A stretch of 64,000 nt of DNA from Azotobacter beijerinckii (GCF_900110885.1 NZ_FOFJ01000007.1:1-64000), one strand, 5' to 3'; counted from the first letter of the stretch, positions 23,836 to 32,306 are shown. Translations and numbers: made by a program. Notes: generated from the letters alone by a model not told the origin.

Positions 23836-24066
23836 CCCTTTCAAGGTCTTTACGTAAACCCCTCCCGAAAACCAGCGAGAGGGCAAGGCGGTGTGGGACG
23901 AGATTCTGGCGCGATTCGAACAGTAGGCGCCCCCGGCCAGTGTCATGGCACGACTGGCGTTGGAGCAGGCGATGCCGGCTGCCTGGGTCGATGCCGCGAC
24001 CGCTCGCGCCCATGTCTCCACCGACCGCCTCATCAAGGCCTCGAAAGGCAAAAGACCTTGAAAGGG
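23836..24066. mobile_element. Miniature IS4-derived element (internally deleted)
   Basis: A 231-bp segment is bounded by 16-base inverted repeats (CCCTTTCAAGGTCTTT and its reverse complement). Its interior encodes, on the plus strand, WDEILARFEQ, a TAG stop, then MARLALEQAMPAAWVDAA, which matches the N-terminus of a common IS4-family transposase group. This runs directly into HVSTDRLIKASKGKRP, which looks like such a transposase's C-terminus. The middle, including the DDE core, is missing. This is the expected product of internal deletion, able to move only with help in trans. I found no target-site duplication. Confidence 0.72.
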
Positions 24067-24263
24067 CTGGCTTTAAGGCGCCCGCGGCGAAGCGGCGGGC
24101 GAGGCGACATGGTGGTCTCGATCCCTCGAAACCAACGGCCTTGTGTGTGCTGGCGAACAGAACCGGGCCGGCACATACCCCAAACTGGAAATAGGCCGAT
24201 GACCGCATGCGGCTTCGGCACCCGTGCAGCGAGTCTGCCCCCGACGAGTCCAAGGAGAGCGCC

Positions 24264-24422
24264 ATGAGCCTGGGAACCATCCTGTTGATCATTCTGGTCC
24301 TGATGCTGCTCGGTGCCTTGCCGACCTGGCCGCACAGTCGCAACTGGGGCTACGCGCCCATGGGCGGGTTGGGGCTGGTGCTGATCATCGTCCTCGTCCT
24401 GATGCTGCTGGGGCGGCTGTGA
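24264..24422 (+). CDS. DUF3309 small membrane peptide
   Basis: The product is 52 residues with two hydrophobic stretches flanking the hallmark LGALPTWPHSRNWGYAPMGG. This is the DUF3309 family. It is probably an inner-membrane peptide. Its function is unknown, but it is usually found among stress-related small genes. An AAGGAGAGCGCC ribosome-binding site precedes the ATG. It is convergent with the Crp/Fnr gene. Confidence 0.9.
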   Translation: MSLGTILLIILVLMLLGALPTWPHSRNWGYAPMGGLGLVLIIVLVLMLLGRL

Positions 24423-24444
24423 GCGACGCACCGCGCGGGCCGGG

Positions 24445-25173
24445 TCACTCGACGCGGCGCACGGGAACCCAGGGCAGCAGGCGATCGGTTTCCAGCTTGA
24501 CGACGGCGTAACACTCGCAACTCAGCTGTTCGAGCGCGGACCGGTCCAGCACCGTGATATGCCCGCGGCTGTACTCGATCACGCCAAGCCGCTGCAGCTT
24601 GCCGGCCGCCTCGGTGACGCCTTCGCGGCGCACGCCCAGCATGTTGGCGATCAGCTCCTGGGTCATGGTCAAGTGGTTGTCCGGCAGGCGGTCCAGCGAC
24701 AGCAGCAGCCAGCGGCACAGCTGCTGGTCGATCGTGTGGTGACGGTTGCAGGCCGCCGTCTGGGCCACCTGGGTGATCAGCGACTGGGTGTAGCGCAGCA
24801 CCAGGTGCTGCAACTCGCCGTGGCGCTCGAACTCCTCCCGGAGCCGCAGCGCCGGCAGCCGCCAGGCGTGACCGGCGCTCTGCACGACCGCGCGCCCTGT
24901 GGTGCCGCCGCCGCCCATGAGCAGGGCGACGCCGACGAAGCCCTCGTTGCCCACCACCGAGATTTCCGCCGAGGCGCCGCTCTCCATCACGTAGAGCATC
25001 GACACGATGGAGTCGGTCGGGAAATAGACGTGACGCAAGGCATCCCCGGACTCGTACAGAACCTTGCCGAGCGGCAGGGGCACCCGCTCGAGATGAGACA
25101 GCAGGCGGTTGCGCACATCGGCGGGCAGGGCCGCCAGGAAGTGATTCTGCGCAGGAGTGGGCGTCTCGGTCAT
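24445..25173 (-). CDS. Crp/Fnr family transcription regulator
   Basis: The product is 242 residues. An N-terminal cyclic-nucleotide-binding-like beta-barrel (about 20-130) has LPLGKVLYESGDALRHVYFP and EISVVGNEGFVGV. The long dimer helix is followed by a C-terminal winged HTH (NMLGVRREGVTEAAGKLQRLGVI). It lacks the N-terminal cysteines of FNR and the arginine-serine pair of the cAMP pocket is not evident, so the ligand is unknown. This subtype (DUF-like Crp with CNRHHTIDQQLCRWLL) often sits beside CsbD, BON, DUF3309 and Lmo0937-type genes and may control the block. ATG at 25173. Confidence 0.88.
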   Translation of the reverse strand: MTETPTPAQNHFLAALPADVRNRLLSHLERVPLPLGKVLYESGDALRHVYFPTDSIVSMLYVMESGASAEISVVGNEGFVGVALLMGGGGTTGRAVVQSAGHAWRLPALRLREEFERHGELQHLVLRYTQSLITQVAQTAACNRHHTIDQQLCRWLLLSLDRLPDNHLTMTQELIANMLGVRREGVTEAAGKLQRLGVIEYSRGHITVLDRSALEQLSCECYAVVKLETDRLLPWVPVRRVE

Positions 25174-25408
25174 GTCGGCTACCTTGCTGGGAATGACGTT
25201 CCCCTTCGACGCCGGAAGGATAGTCCAGCCGCGCCCTCGCGCCAGCGGTCGACCTGCGGACGGGCCCCGCAGGGCAACGCACGGACGACAAAGCAGAGGC
25301 ACCGAACGGCATGGCCCTGTGTCTGCCAGCGAACAGACGCACCCCGGCTGCTACGCTCAATCTGACGAAAAGGCAGATTGCTGCCGGGCAACGATGGGAG
25401 ATCCAGAC

Positions 25409-25555
25409 ATGCTCATGACGATCGCGATTATCCTGCTGGTCCTGTGGGTGCTGGGCCTGGTTTCGAGCTACACCATGGGCGGGCTCATCCATATCCTGCT
25501 GGTCGTGGCAATCGTGGTGTTCCTGGTCCAGCTCATTCAGGGCCGCCGGGGATAG
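25409..25555 (+). CDS. Lmo0937-type small membrane protein
   Basis: The product is 48 residues: two transmembrane segments joined by SSYTMGGLIH, and a basic end QLIQGRRG. This is the lmo0937 family pattern. It is inserted in the inner membrane, with function unknown and a link to stress. It diverges from the Crp/Fnr gene. CTACGCT at 25351-25357 could be an RpoS-like -10. The end of this gene marks the border with the bioD segment. Confidence 0.88.
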   Translation: MLMTIAIILLVLWVLGLVSSYTMGGLIHILLVVAIVVFLVQLIQGRRG

Positions 25556-25582
25556 CCCCGGCCGATGCGGCCGGCAAGCCGC

Positions 25583-26266
25583 TCAGCGCCGCAACGCGCC
25601 GAGTTCGAGATACGCCGCCACCGCCGCCGGGCTAGCTTCGGGAAGGCGCGGAATGCGCCCGAGGCAGGGCGCCGGCAGGCGTTCGGCGAGGGTCGCGAGG
25701 TTCTCGTCGAGCCGTGAGGTGGCCGGATCGACGACATTGGCCACCCAGCCGGCCAGCTCCAGGCCGTCGCGGGCGATGACCTCCGCGGTCAGCACGGCGT
25801 GATTGATGCAGCCCAGGCGCACGCCGACCACCAGGATCACCGGCAGGCCGAGGGCTACCGCCAGATCCGACAGGCTTTCCCGCCCGGCCAGCGGCACCCG
25901 CCAACCGCCGGCGCCCTCCACCAGGGTGAAGTCGGCGCCGCGCGCCAGCACCTTGCGTACCGGCGCGAGCAGCGCCGCCACGTTCAGCTCGACGCCGACT
26001 TCCCGAGCCGCCAGGTGCGGGGCGATGGCCGGCGCGAAGGCGAACGGATTGACCTCGGCATAATCCAGCGCCAGCGAGCACTCGCCGAGCAGCGCCAGGG
26101 CGTCGCCGTTGCGCAGACCCTCGGCGGTGCCCCGGCAATCGGAGGCCACCGGCTTGGCCGCCGCGGTGGACAGCCCCGCCCGCCGCGCCGCATGCAGCAG
26201 GCCGCAGGCCACGGTGGTCTTGCCGATCTCGGTATCGGTGCCGGCGATGAAAAAGGCGGCGCTCAT
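25583..26266 (-). CDS. bioD: Dethiobiotin synthetase
   Basis: The product is 227 residues, full length. It closes the ureido ring of dethiobiotin from DAPA, CO2 and ATP in the cytoplasm. The P-loop GTDTEIGKTT is at residues 9-18, with the substrate motif AKPVASDC and the VEGAGGWRVPL segment. In Pseudomonas it normally ends a bioB-bioF-bioH-bioC-bioD run. Here it is 12 kb from bioC, on the same strand, so it must have its own promoter. The minus-strand neighbour upstream is the secreted coiled-coil gene. Confidence 0.95.
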   Translation of the reverse strand: MSAAFFIAGTDTEIGKTTVACGLLHAARRAGLSTAAAKPVASDCRGTAEGLRNGDALALLGECSLALDYAEVNPFAFAPAIAPHLAAREVGVELNVAALLAPVRKVLARGADFTLVEGAGGWRVPLAGRESLSDLAVALGLPVILVVGVRLGCINHAVLTAEVIARDGLELAGWVANVVDPATSRLDENLATLAERLPAPCLGRIPRLPEASPAAVAAYLELGALRR

Positions 26267-26318
26267 GTCGTTCTCCAGTCGCGTTCAACCGGAGAAGGAT
26301 ATCAGCCGACGAAGGCCA

Positions 26319-26819
26319 TCACTCGACCAGCGGGATGTCGCTGGTATTGGCTAGCAGGCTGATGGCGTCGAGTTGCTCCTCGATCTGCAGGAAGCGCAGC
26401 GAGCGCTTCGGCGAAACCTCCTTGGCGATGCGCTTGGCGTACTTTTCCTTCAGCTCCAGCTGATCCTTGCGCAGATCGAGCAGCCGCTCCTGCAGTTTGG
26501 CCGCGCTTTCGTCGCTCACCGAGCCCTGGCCGTAGTCGCGGGCATAATCGAGCAACAGAGCGATGGCATCCTTGCTCAGCTTGTCCGCCTCGGTACGGTA
26601 GCTGTTGTAGACCGGCCAGAACGCCTCGCCCTCCGGGACGGTGAGGGCCATGTTGGCCTCGACGATCTGCTTGCGCTTGTAGTCGATGTCGGCGAGCCGG
26701 TTCTGGATGACGGCCTTGTGTTCCTGCATGACCTGCTTGGTGCTCGGTGCATCGCCTTCGGCGGCGAACAACGGCAGACTGGCAAAGGCGAGCAGAACGA
26801 GGGGGGAATGTTTGAACAT
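26319..26819 (-). CDS. Secreted helical protein of unknown function (beside bioD)
   Basis: The product is 166 residues. The signal peptide ends near residue 19 (LAFASLPLFA). The mature part is almost all helix with heptad-like charged stretches (KQVMQEHKAVIQNRLADIDY, KLQERLLDLRKDQLELKEKY). That is a likely periplasmic coiled coil. A homologue occupies the same place between bioD and the acyl-CoA dehydrogenase in P. aeruginosa. No function is known. ATG at 26819 has GGAG upstream. Confidence 0.78.
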   Translation of the reverse strand: MFKHSPLVLLAFASLPLFAAEGDAPSTKQVMQEHKAVIQNRLADIDYKRKQIVEANMALTVPEGEAFWPVYNSYRTEADKLSKDAIALLLDYARDYGQGSVSDESAAKLQERLLDLRKDQLELKEKYAKRIAKEVSPKRSLRFLQIEEQLDAISLLANTSDIPLVE

Positions 26820-27267
26820 GCTGGCTCCTTGATTGCGGTCAGGTCCCTCATGGACCCGGACAGCAGTCTAGACCAGGCCGCTCCGGTCGACCTGCCGCCG
26901 GTCCGCCCGGCGCAGAAGCAGGCAGCGCCGAAACCGACGGCAGGCACGACATCGCCGGCATCCGGATCTCCCGAAGCGGGCCAGCCGTGATACTGTCCCC
27001 GAATGACTCGTCGGATGGATGCCAGGCGCGGTCTCCGCGAGTGTCTTGTCGCTCCGCATCCCCCTTCTCCGGAAGTCCGTGCGCTTCGATCGGAACCTTT
27101 TCCCGATGCACCACGCTCCATCCTCGAGAAGAAAGTGCCATGCCCGCCTGTCACCCCCTCGCGATCGCCGCCCTTGGCGACGGATGCCGGCCATCCTGCC
27201 CGGTTTCGCCTCTCCGGCCCTGCACTACCGCCCCCGCGGAGGCGGCGCCGGCGGGGCCGAAAGCGTC
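26820..27267. other. Intergenic region upstream of the methyltransferase gene
   Basis: Short frames exist (for instance a proline-rich 46-codon frame from 26850), but none has a good ribosome-binding site or recognisable product. No repeats or hairpins stand out. Confidence 0.5.
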
Positions 27268-27942
27268 ATGAGCAGCCGCGACAACCCCCTCTGGCTGCAA
27301 CTCTGGCGCGACCGGCGAACCGACTTCCACCAGAAGAAGGTGAACCACTACCTGGCCAGATTCTGGCCCGACCTCGCGCGGCCCCAGGGCAGCCGGATCT
27401 TCGTCCCCCTCTGCGGCAAGAGCCTGGACATGATCTGGCTTGCCGAGCAGGGCCACCACGTCATCGGCGTCGAACTGAGCCCCGTCGCCGTCCGGGCCTT
27501 TTTCCGGGAGAACCGCCTGCAGCCGTCCAGACGGCAGATGGGCGACTTCACCTTGTGGGAGCACGGACGGATCGGCATCCTCTGCGGAGATTACTTCGCG
27601 CTGGACAAGGCCGATCTGGGACCGATCGACACGGTGTACGACCGGGCGGCGCTCACCGCCCTGCCGGAAGACATCCGCCGGCTCTACGTTGCCCACCTGC
27701 GTCGGATCGTGCCGGCCAGCGCCGGGGTCTTTCTGCTGACCATCGAGGACGCGGAGGAAGGCGACTCCCTGGTGCAGGCCCTGGGCGTGGACGAAGAACT
27801 CGCGACCCTGTATTCGGAGGGTTTCGAGATCAGCCTGGAGCATGTCGAGAGCGTGTTCGAGAGCGACCCGCAAGCACCGAAACAGCCGCCGAGACGCGCC
27901 GAATACAAGGTCTATCGACTCTCCGGCAGGGCGGCCGGATAG
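27268..27942 (+). CDS. tpm: Thiopurine S-methyltransferase (metalloid-methylating type)
   Basis: The product is 224 residues, close to the 217-220 of bacterial TPMTs. It is an SAM-dependent methyltransferase known to methylate thiopurines, selenite and tellurite. The family pattern is well kept: PLWLQLWRDRRTDFHQKKVN at the N-terminus, FVPLCGKSLDMIWLAEQGH as the SAM-binding motif I, and YDRAALTALPEDIRRLYVAH. I choose the ATG at 27268 because conservation begins there. The long upstream extension has no similarity. It is convergent with the flavodoxin gene. Confidence 0.92.
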   Translation: MSSRDNPLWLQLWRDRRTDFHQKKVNHYLARFWPDLARPQGSRIFVPLCGKSLDMIWLAEQGHHVIGVELSPVAVRAFFRENRLQPSRRQMGDFTLWEHGRIGILCGDYFALDKADLGPIDTVYDRAALTALPEDIRRLYVAHLRRIVPASAGVFLLTIEDAEEGDSLVQALGVDEELATLYSEGFEISLEHVESVFESDPQAPKQPPRRAEYKVYRLSGRAAG

Positions 27943-27990
27943 CCGCGCGGCAGGGCGCCGGCGGGACGCCGGCGCAATCGCGGGCCTCGG

Positions 27991-28515
27991 TCAGGCCGGC
28001 AGGAACTCTTCCTGGAGCACGGCGACCCAGCGCTCGAGACGCTCGTCGGTCTTGTCCGCCTCGTTGATCTTGTCGAACGGCAGGCCGACGAACTGTCCAT
28101 CGCGCACCGCGAAGGAGTACTCGTAGGTGTAGCCGTCGGTCGGAAAACTGCCGACCAAGGTGGCGCCGCGGGCTTTGAACTTGTCGTACAGAATGCCCAG
28201 CGCGCTGACGAACTGCTCGCCATGGGCGACGTAGTCGCCGGCGCCGAACAGCGCGACGGTCTTGCCGGAAAAGTCGGGCTTTTCGTTGGCCAGATCCAGC
28301 AGCGGATCGCGCCAGTCGTTCTGCACCTCGCCCGAACCCCAGGTGGAGCAGCCGAACAGCAGGTGGTCGTACTGCAACATATCGTCGAAATCGACAAAAT
28401 CCTCTTCCATGTTGAAGAGATCGCAGCGATCCTCGCCCAAAAGCCCGGCGAGTTTTTCAGCCACCTTGCCGGTGACGCCGGAACTGCTGCCATAGAAGAT
28501 ACCGATGCGTGACAT
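27991..28515 (-). CDS. Long-chain flavodoxin
   Basis: The product is 174 residues, the long-chain type. It is a small FMN electron carrier that replaces ferredoxin when iron is scarce. It has the FMN phosphate loop GIFYGSSSGVTGKVA at residues 5-19, the aromatic CSTWGSGEVQNDW region and ALFGAGDYVAHGEQF. Long-chain flavodoxins include the nif-linked NifF of Azotobacter, but no nif genes are near, so housekeeping or iron-stress use is more likely. A near-perfect Fur box lies 175 bases upstream of its ATG. Confidence 0.92.
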   Translation of the reverse strand: MSRIGIFYGSSSGVTGKVAEKLAGLLGEDRCDLFNMEEDFVDFDDMLQYDHLLFGCSTWGSGEVQNDWRDPLLDLANEKPDFSGKTVALFGAGDYVAHGEQFVSALGILYDKFKARGATLVGSFPTDGYTYEYSFAVRDGQFVGLPFDKINEADKTDERLERWVAVLQEEFLPA

Positions 28516-28848
28516 GCCCCTGTTTCCTTCTTGAATGAAACGATGAATGTTGTGTACCACTAAAACAGCAGGGACGTCCGGTGATCCCGTCCGGCGCGAC
28601 GCCGCTCGCGACAGCTCGCCGGCGGACAGCCTGCCGAACGAATACCGGCAGAGCGGCAGGGCGAACCCAGGACCGGAAATCCACATAAATAATAATGATT
28701 ATCAAAGTGCCGACCACGCTCCGTCAACCCTCCGTCGGGCCGGCCCGACGTCCGCCACATCCGCCCCTTTTCGTGCTGCGCCGCGCTGGCCGATTGCCGT
28801 ATAAGGTGGCGGGATTCCTCCAGGTAAGTACGAGCCCTACAAAAATCG
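28516..28848. other. Divergent regulatory region between flavodoxin and RIO kinase genes
   Basis: There is no gene here. It contains the Fur box at 28690-28704 and presumably the promoters of both divergent genes. Confidence 0.6.
28690..28704 (-). promoter_or_regulatory. Fur box
   Basis: Read on the minus strand it is TGATAATCATTATTA, a 14/15 match to the 7-1-7 Fur core TGATAATnATTATCA, in an AT-rich island within GC-rich sequence. It would place the flavodoxin gene (and possibly the divergent RIO kinase) under iron repression. Confidence 0.75.
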
Positions 28849-29742
28849 ATGAAAACACCCAAACGCCTTGAGCCCCTGGTCGAGGACGGCCTGATCGACG
28901 AAGTCCTACGCCCGCTGATGAGCGGCAAGGAAGCCGCGGTATACGTGGTGCGCTGCGGCCCCGAGCTGCGCTGCGCCAAGGTCTACAAGGAGGCCAACAA
29001 GCGCAGCTTCCGTCAGGCCGCCGAGTACCAGGAGGGCCGCAAGGTACGCAACAGCCGCGACGCGCGGGCCATGGCGCGGGGCAGCAAGCACGGGCGCAAG
29101 GAGCAGGAAGAGGCCTGGCAGAACGCCGAGGTGGCCGCGCTCTACCGCCTGGACAGCGCCGGCGTGCGCGTGCCCAAGCCCTACGACTTTCTCGACGGCG
29201 TGCTGCTGATGGAGATGGTTGCCGGCGCCGACGGCGATGCGGCGCCGCGCCTGAACGACGTCGTGCTGACGCCCGAACAGGCGCGCGAATACCACGCCTT
29301 CATGATCCGCCAGGTGGTGCTGATGCTCTGTGCCGGCCTGGTCCACGGCGACCTGTCGGAGTTCAACGTGCTGCTCGGCCCGGACGGCCCGGTGGTGATC
29401 GATCTGCCGCAGGCGGTGGATGCCGCGGGCAACAACCACGCGTTCCGCATGCTCGAGCGCGATGTCGCCAACATGAACGCCTATTTCGGCTACTTCGCCC
29501 CCGAACTGCTCACGTGCAAGCATGCCAAAGAGATGTGGGCGCTGTACGAGGCCGGCAAGCTGACCCCGGCCAGCGAGCTGAGCGGCGAGTTCGAGGAACC
29601 GGAGGAGGACGCCGACGTCGACGCGGTGATGCGCGAAATCAACGCCGCGCTGGCCGACGAGGCGCGCCGCCGGGCGATGCTGGAGGCGGAAGACGCGCCG
29701 GCGCAGCGCGAGGAACCGCCGCCGCCGTGGCTGCAAGGATAA
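28849..29742 (+). CDS. RIO-type serine protein kinase
   Basis: The product is 297 residues. The bacterial RIO kinase fold is seen in LMSGKEAAVYVVRCG (nucleotide loop), CAKVYKEANKRSFR (Lys), the catalytic loop HGDLSEFNVLLG and metal-binding VIDLPQAVD. It has an acidic, disordered C-terminal tail from about residue 240 with a PPPPWLQG end. Bacterial members lack assigned targets. Archaeal and eukaryotic RIO1 acts in small-subunit ribosome maturation. It is probably cytoplasmic and diverges from the Fur-box flavodoxin gene. Confidence 0.9.
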   Translation: MKTPKRLEPLVEDGLIDEVLRPLMSGKEAAVYVVRCGPELRCAKVYKEANKRSFRQAAEYQEGRKVRNSRDARAMARGSKHGRKEQEEAWQNAEVAALYRLDSAGVRVPKPYDFLDGVLLMEMVAGADGDAAPRLNDVVLTPEQAREYHAFMIRQVVLMLCAGLVHGDLSEFNVLLGPDGPVVIDLPQAVDAAGNNHAFRMLERDVANMNAYFGYFAPELLTCKHAKEMWALYEAGKLTPASELSGEFEEPEEDADVDAVMREINAALADEARRRAMLEAEDAPAQREEPPPPWLQG

Positions 29743-29766
29743 AGGGGCGCAAACCGCCCCGCATCG

Positions 29767-29796
29767 GGTGGGAAACCCGCACAACGGTTTCCCACC
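29767..29796. repeat. Intergenic palindrome (REP-like)
   Basis: GGTGGGAAACC and GGTTTCCCACC flank an 8-base loop between the RIO kinase and lipocalin genes. It is of the same general type as the palindrome at 16983. Confidence 0.7.
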
Positions 29797-29845
29797 GGCC
29801 ATGGCGCCACGATACACGATACTTGCTTGATCGCCTTTCGTAGCC

Positions 29846-30397
29846 ATGCCCATGCGCCGAATCCAGCGTTGCCTCGCCATTGCCCTCTTCTGTGCCTGCC
29901 CGCTCGCCACCCTCGCCGACGACAGGCCCCTGACCACCATCGCCGCGCTCGACCTGCCGAGCTACATGGGCACTTGGTACGAGATCGCCCGTTATCCGAA
30001 CCGCTTCCAGAAGCAATGCGCCGGCTTCACCCGCGCCGACTACAGCCTCATGCCCGACGGCCAGGTCCGGGTGATCAACCGCTGCCGGTTACAGAGCGGC
30101 GAGACCGAAATCGCCATCGGCACAGCCCGTCAGCTCGGCGGCGCCCGCTCGCCGAAATTCGAAGTGAGCTTCGCCCCGGCCTGGATTTCCCTGATCCCGG
30201 CCGTCTGGGGCGACTACTGGGTCATCGACCTCGACGAGCAGCACCAGTTGGTCGCGGTGAGCGAGCCTCGGCGGGAGTACCTGTGGGTACTGTCGAGAAC
30301 GCCGCAGGTCGAGCGGCAGGCGTATGAGGCCTTGCTGGAGCGCCTGAGTCGGAAGGGATTCGATCTGGGGAAGCTGATGGTGACTCGGCAGGAGTAG
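29846..30397 (+). CDS. blc: Bacterial lipocalin (Blc-like)
   Basis: The product is 183 residues. It has a signal peptide of about 24 residues (IQRCLAIALFCACPLATLA). The cysteines near its end do not form a convincing lipobox, so a soluble periplasmic form is possible. The lipocalin signature GTWYEIARYPNRFQKQC is at residues 42-58, followed by the family's AWISLIPAVWGDYWVIDLD and SEPRREYLWVLSRTP. Blc proteins bind lysophospholipids or fatty acids at the outer membrane under stress. The start could be 29846 or 29852. Confidence 0.92.
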   Translation: MPMRRIQRCLAIALFCACPLATLADDRPLTTIAALDLPSYMGTWYEIARYPNRFQKQCAGFTRADYSLMPDGQVRVINRCRLQSGETEIAIGTARQLGGARSPKFEVSFAPAWISLIPAVWGDYWVIDLDEQHQLVAVSEPRREYLWVLSRTPQVERQAYEALLERLSRKGFDLGKLMVTRQE

Positions 30398-30607
30398 GGG
30401 CGCCGTCGCGTTCTTTCTTTGCCCGGCCGGAGTTGGCGCAGCAGGCCCATCTTCAGCACCTGCCGGGTCATGACGAGTACGACGGAGGACACTGGCGCTA
30501 TGTGGTCCTCTTCATCCTGCCTGTAAATGAGCGAATACCGCGCCCGATGCTTTTTGTGATAAGAACGGCTTATGCCTGACATATTTGCATGATTATCGGT
30601 AATTGAG

Positions 30608-31396
30608 ATGAAAGAAAGATGCATTCCGATCTACCTGGTTTCGCTTGAATCCGATCTCGAAAGAAGGGAGCGGCTCGCGGCTCGGTTTCCGGAACACTAT
30701 GGTGGAATGATTCACGTCAACGCCGTGAATGGGCGTGAACTCTCGGCAAGGCAGTACTACGAAAAGAACCTTCGTTATGTTGCTTCGACCGGAAAGATCA
30801 TGTCGCCATCGGAGCTGGGGTGCACGCTCAGTCACATTCGGGCACTCGAGCTTTTCGTCGCCTCGGGCGAGCCCCGTGCCTTGATTCTGGAAGACGATGT
30901 ACTGGGCGACGATGCATCGATCCGGAGAGTCGACGATATAGCCAGCGGCCTGGCGGAAAATTCGCTACTTATTTGTGGCGGACAAGATGGTCTGAAGAAA
31001 CGAAAATACCTGCTTGGCAAACCGGCCTTGGATCGAGATGTTTTTCGCCTGACACTCTTTTCGCACAAATACGTATTCAGGGCCTGCTGTTATGTCGTCA
31101 CACAGACAACGGCAAAGATCGTCCTGCAAAAGCACAGTCGCGAAGTTGTTCTGGCCGACAACTGGGGATATTTCTTTCCCGAAAAAGAGGTCAGCATTTA
31201 TTTCTCCAACCTCCTGAAGCATCCCGTCGATCTATCGGATAGCCACATTGAAAAGGATCGGGCACGAGTCAGAGGCAAGCGGTTTTCTGGCGACGGCTTT
31301 TCTTCCAGCACTCTTGACAATCTTGTCGCCAGGGCCAAAAGGAAAACTCTGGCCGCTTTCTGGCGGATGATGGGGAACCGGAGGCTGGTGGACTGA
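30608..31396 (+). CDS. Glycosyltransferase family 25 protein
   Basis: The product is 262 residues. The GT25 pattern is clear: IPIYLVSLESDLERRERLAA at the N-terminus, SPSELGCTLSHIRALELF and the acidic LILEDDVLG motif. These enzymes add galactose or related sugars to LPS core or other surface glycans. No other LPS genes are adjacent, only a second glycan-type gene in convergent orientation. GC and codon choice are lower than in flanking genes, suggesting horizontal origin. It starts the 30.6-36.1 kb accessory block. Confidence 0.88.
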   Translation: MKERCIPIYLVSLESDLERRERLAARFPEHYGGMIHVNAVNGRELSARQYYEKNLRYVASTGKIMSPSELGCTLSHIRALELFVASGEPRALILEDDVLGDDASIRRVDDIASGLAENSLLICGGQDGLKKRKYLLGKPALDRDVFRLTLFSHKYVFRACCYVVTQTTAKIVLQKHSREVVLADNWGYFFPEKEVSIYFSNLLKHPVDLSDSHIEKDRARVRGKRFSGDGFSSSTLDNLVARAKRKTLAAFWRMMGNRRLVD

Positions 31397-31499
31397 CGGG
31401 CCTGCCGCCTGGGGCGTTTCGAATCGCAGCGGCGTTCCAGGCCGCTTCGTCGACGGCCCAGCTGGCTACCGGCCGCGCCGCCAACAACGATACCGACAA

Positions 31500-32306
31500 T
31501 TACCTTATCAACAAGAACCTGTCCATGAAGGTTCTCAACGTCGACAGGGGATGGATATACCGGTCTTCGCGCCGCTTCATCTTTTTCCTGGAAGAAAACA
31601 ACTCCTCGACAACCTTGCCATCGAGCCGAACACGGGATGCCCGGACATTGAGCGTGCAGACTCTCGACCGAGCCTGCCGAAGCGCATATTTAAGAAGCCG
31701 CTCCGAGTGCAAAGGACGCCCCGTGGCCTGGCAAAAATCAAATATCCTCTCGATCCGCCGCCCATAGGCCTTGTAACTGTCCCGCCCACAGATGGCGAAG
31801 CGATCGTTCAGCCCGCCCCACCATTGCCAATTGGGCACATAGACATTATCGCGCCTCAGCCCCGGAAACCTGAATATATAGGACGGCATCGGGTCGTGAT
31901 ACAACAGGTCCGGCCGCACGAACAAGACAAAATCAGGGGCAAAGGACTCCACCTGGGAGACGACCTCATACAAGGAATTCAACTGACGCAGCAAATTCCC
32001 AAGCGAGACGAAATCATCCCCCCATGCGTCGCCGAACTCCTTGATCCGCTCGAACTCCCAGCGCTGCAGGCACTCGTCGGGAGGCTCTAAAACCCCCTGC
32101 ATCCCGGCAAATGCCGAGTAATTTTCCGAATCCAGCGCTCCATCCTCGCCGGAGTGTGGATTTCTCACCCTGTCCTGTCGATAGAAATGATAGAACGACT
32201 CGACATCCGCCCGCTCGGGAAGGGCAGCGTAAATATTCTGCAAAATGGAGGGGTAACATATTTTCGAATTCCTGGGGATGCCGAAGTAAGCTACGGCTAT
32301 TTTCAT
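31500..32306 (-). CDS. Glycosyltransferase-like protein of unknown class
   Basis: The product is 268 residues. It begins MKIAVAYFGIPRNSKICYPS, with a central LFVRPDLLYHDPMPS containing a DxL/DPM acidic motif and a later WWGGLNDRFAICGR. That arrangement is seen in bacterial surface-polysaccharide proteins annotated as glycosyltransferase-like. A basic end (SSRKKMKRREDRY) follows. No signal peptide. It is convergent with the GT25 gene, so the two may have arrived together. The substrate cannot be deduced. Confidence 0.55.
   Translation of the reverse strand: MKIAVAYFGIPRNSKICYPSILQNIYAALPERADVESFYHFYRQDRVRNPHSGEDGALDSENYSAFAGMQGVLEPPDECLQRWEFERIKEFGDAWGDDFVSLGNLLRQLNSLYEVVSQVESFAPDFVLFVRPDLLYHDPMPSYIFRFPGLRRDNVYVPNWQWWGGLNDRFAICGRDSYKAYGRRIERIFDFCQATGRPLHSERLLKYALRQARSRVCTLNVRASRVRLDGKVVEELFSSRKKMKRREDRYIHPLSTLRTFMDRFLLIR

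Noticed and set aside
26850..26990. A 46-codon proline-rich frame upstream of the methyltransferase gene
   Set aside because: No ribosome-binding site, low-complexity product typical of GC-rich shadow frames, and nothing recognisable.
27991..28515. Calling the flavodoxin NifF
   Set aside because: Long-chain flavodoxins include NifF, but no nif genes are nearby and the upstream signal is a Fur box, so iron-stress flavodoxin is the safer reading.
30398..30607. Possible small gene in the gap before the GT25 gene
   Set aside because: No frame longer than about 25 codons has both a start and a ribosome-binding site, and composition simply shifts toward the lower-GC accessory block.
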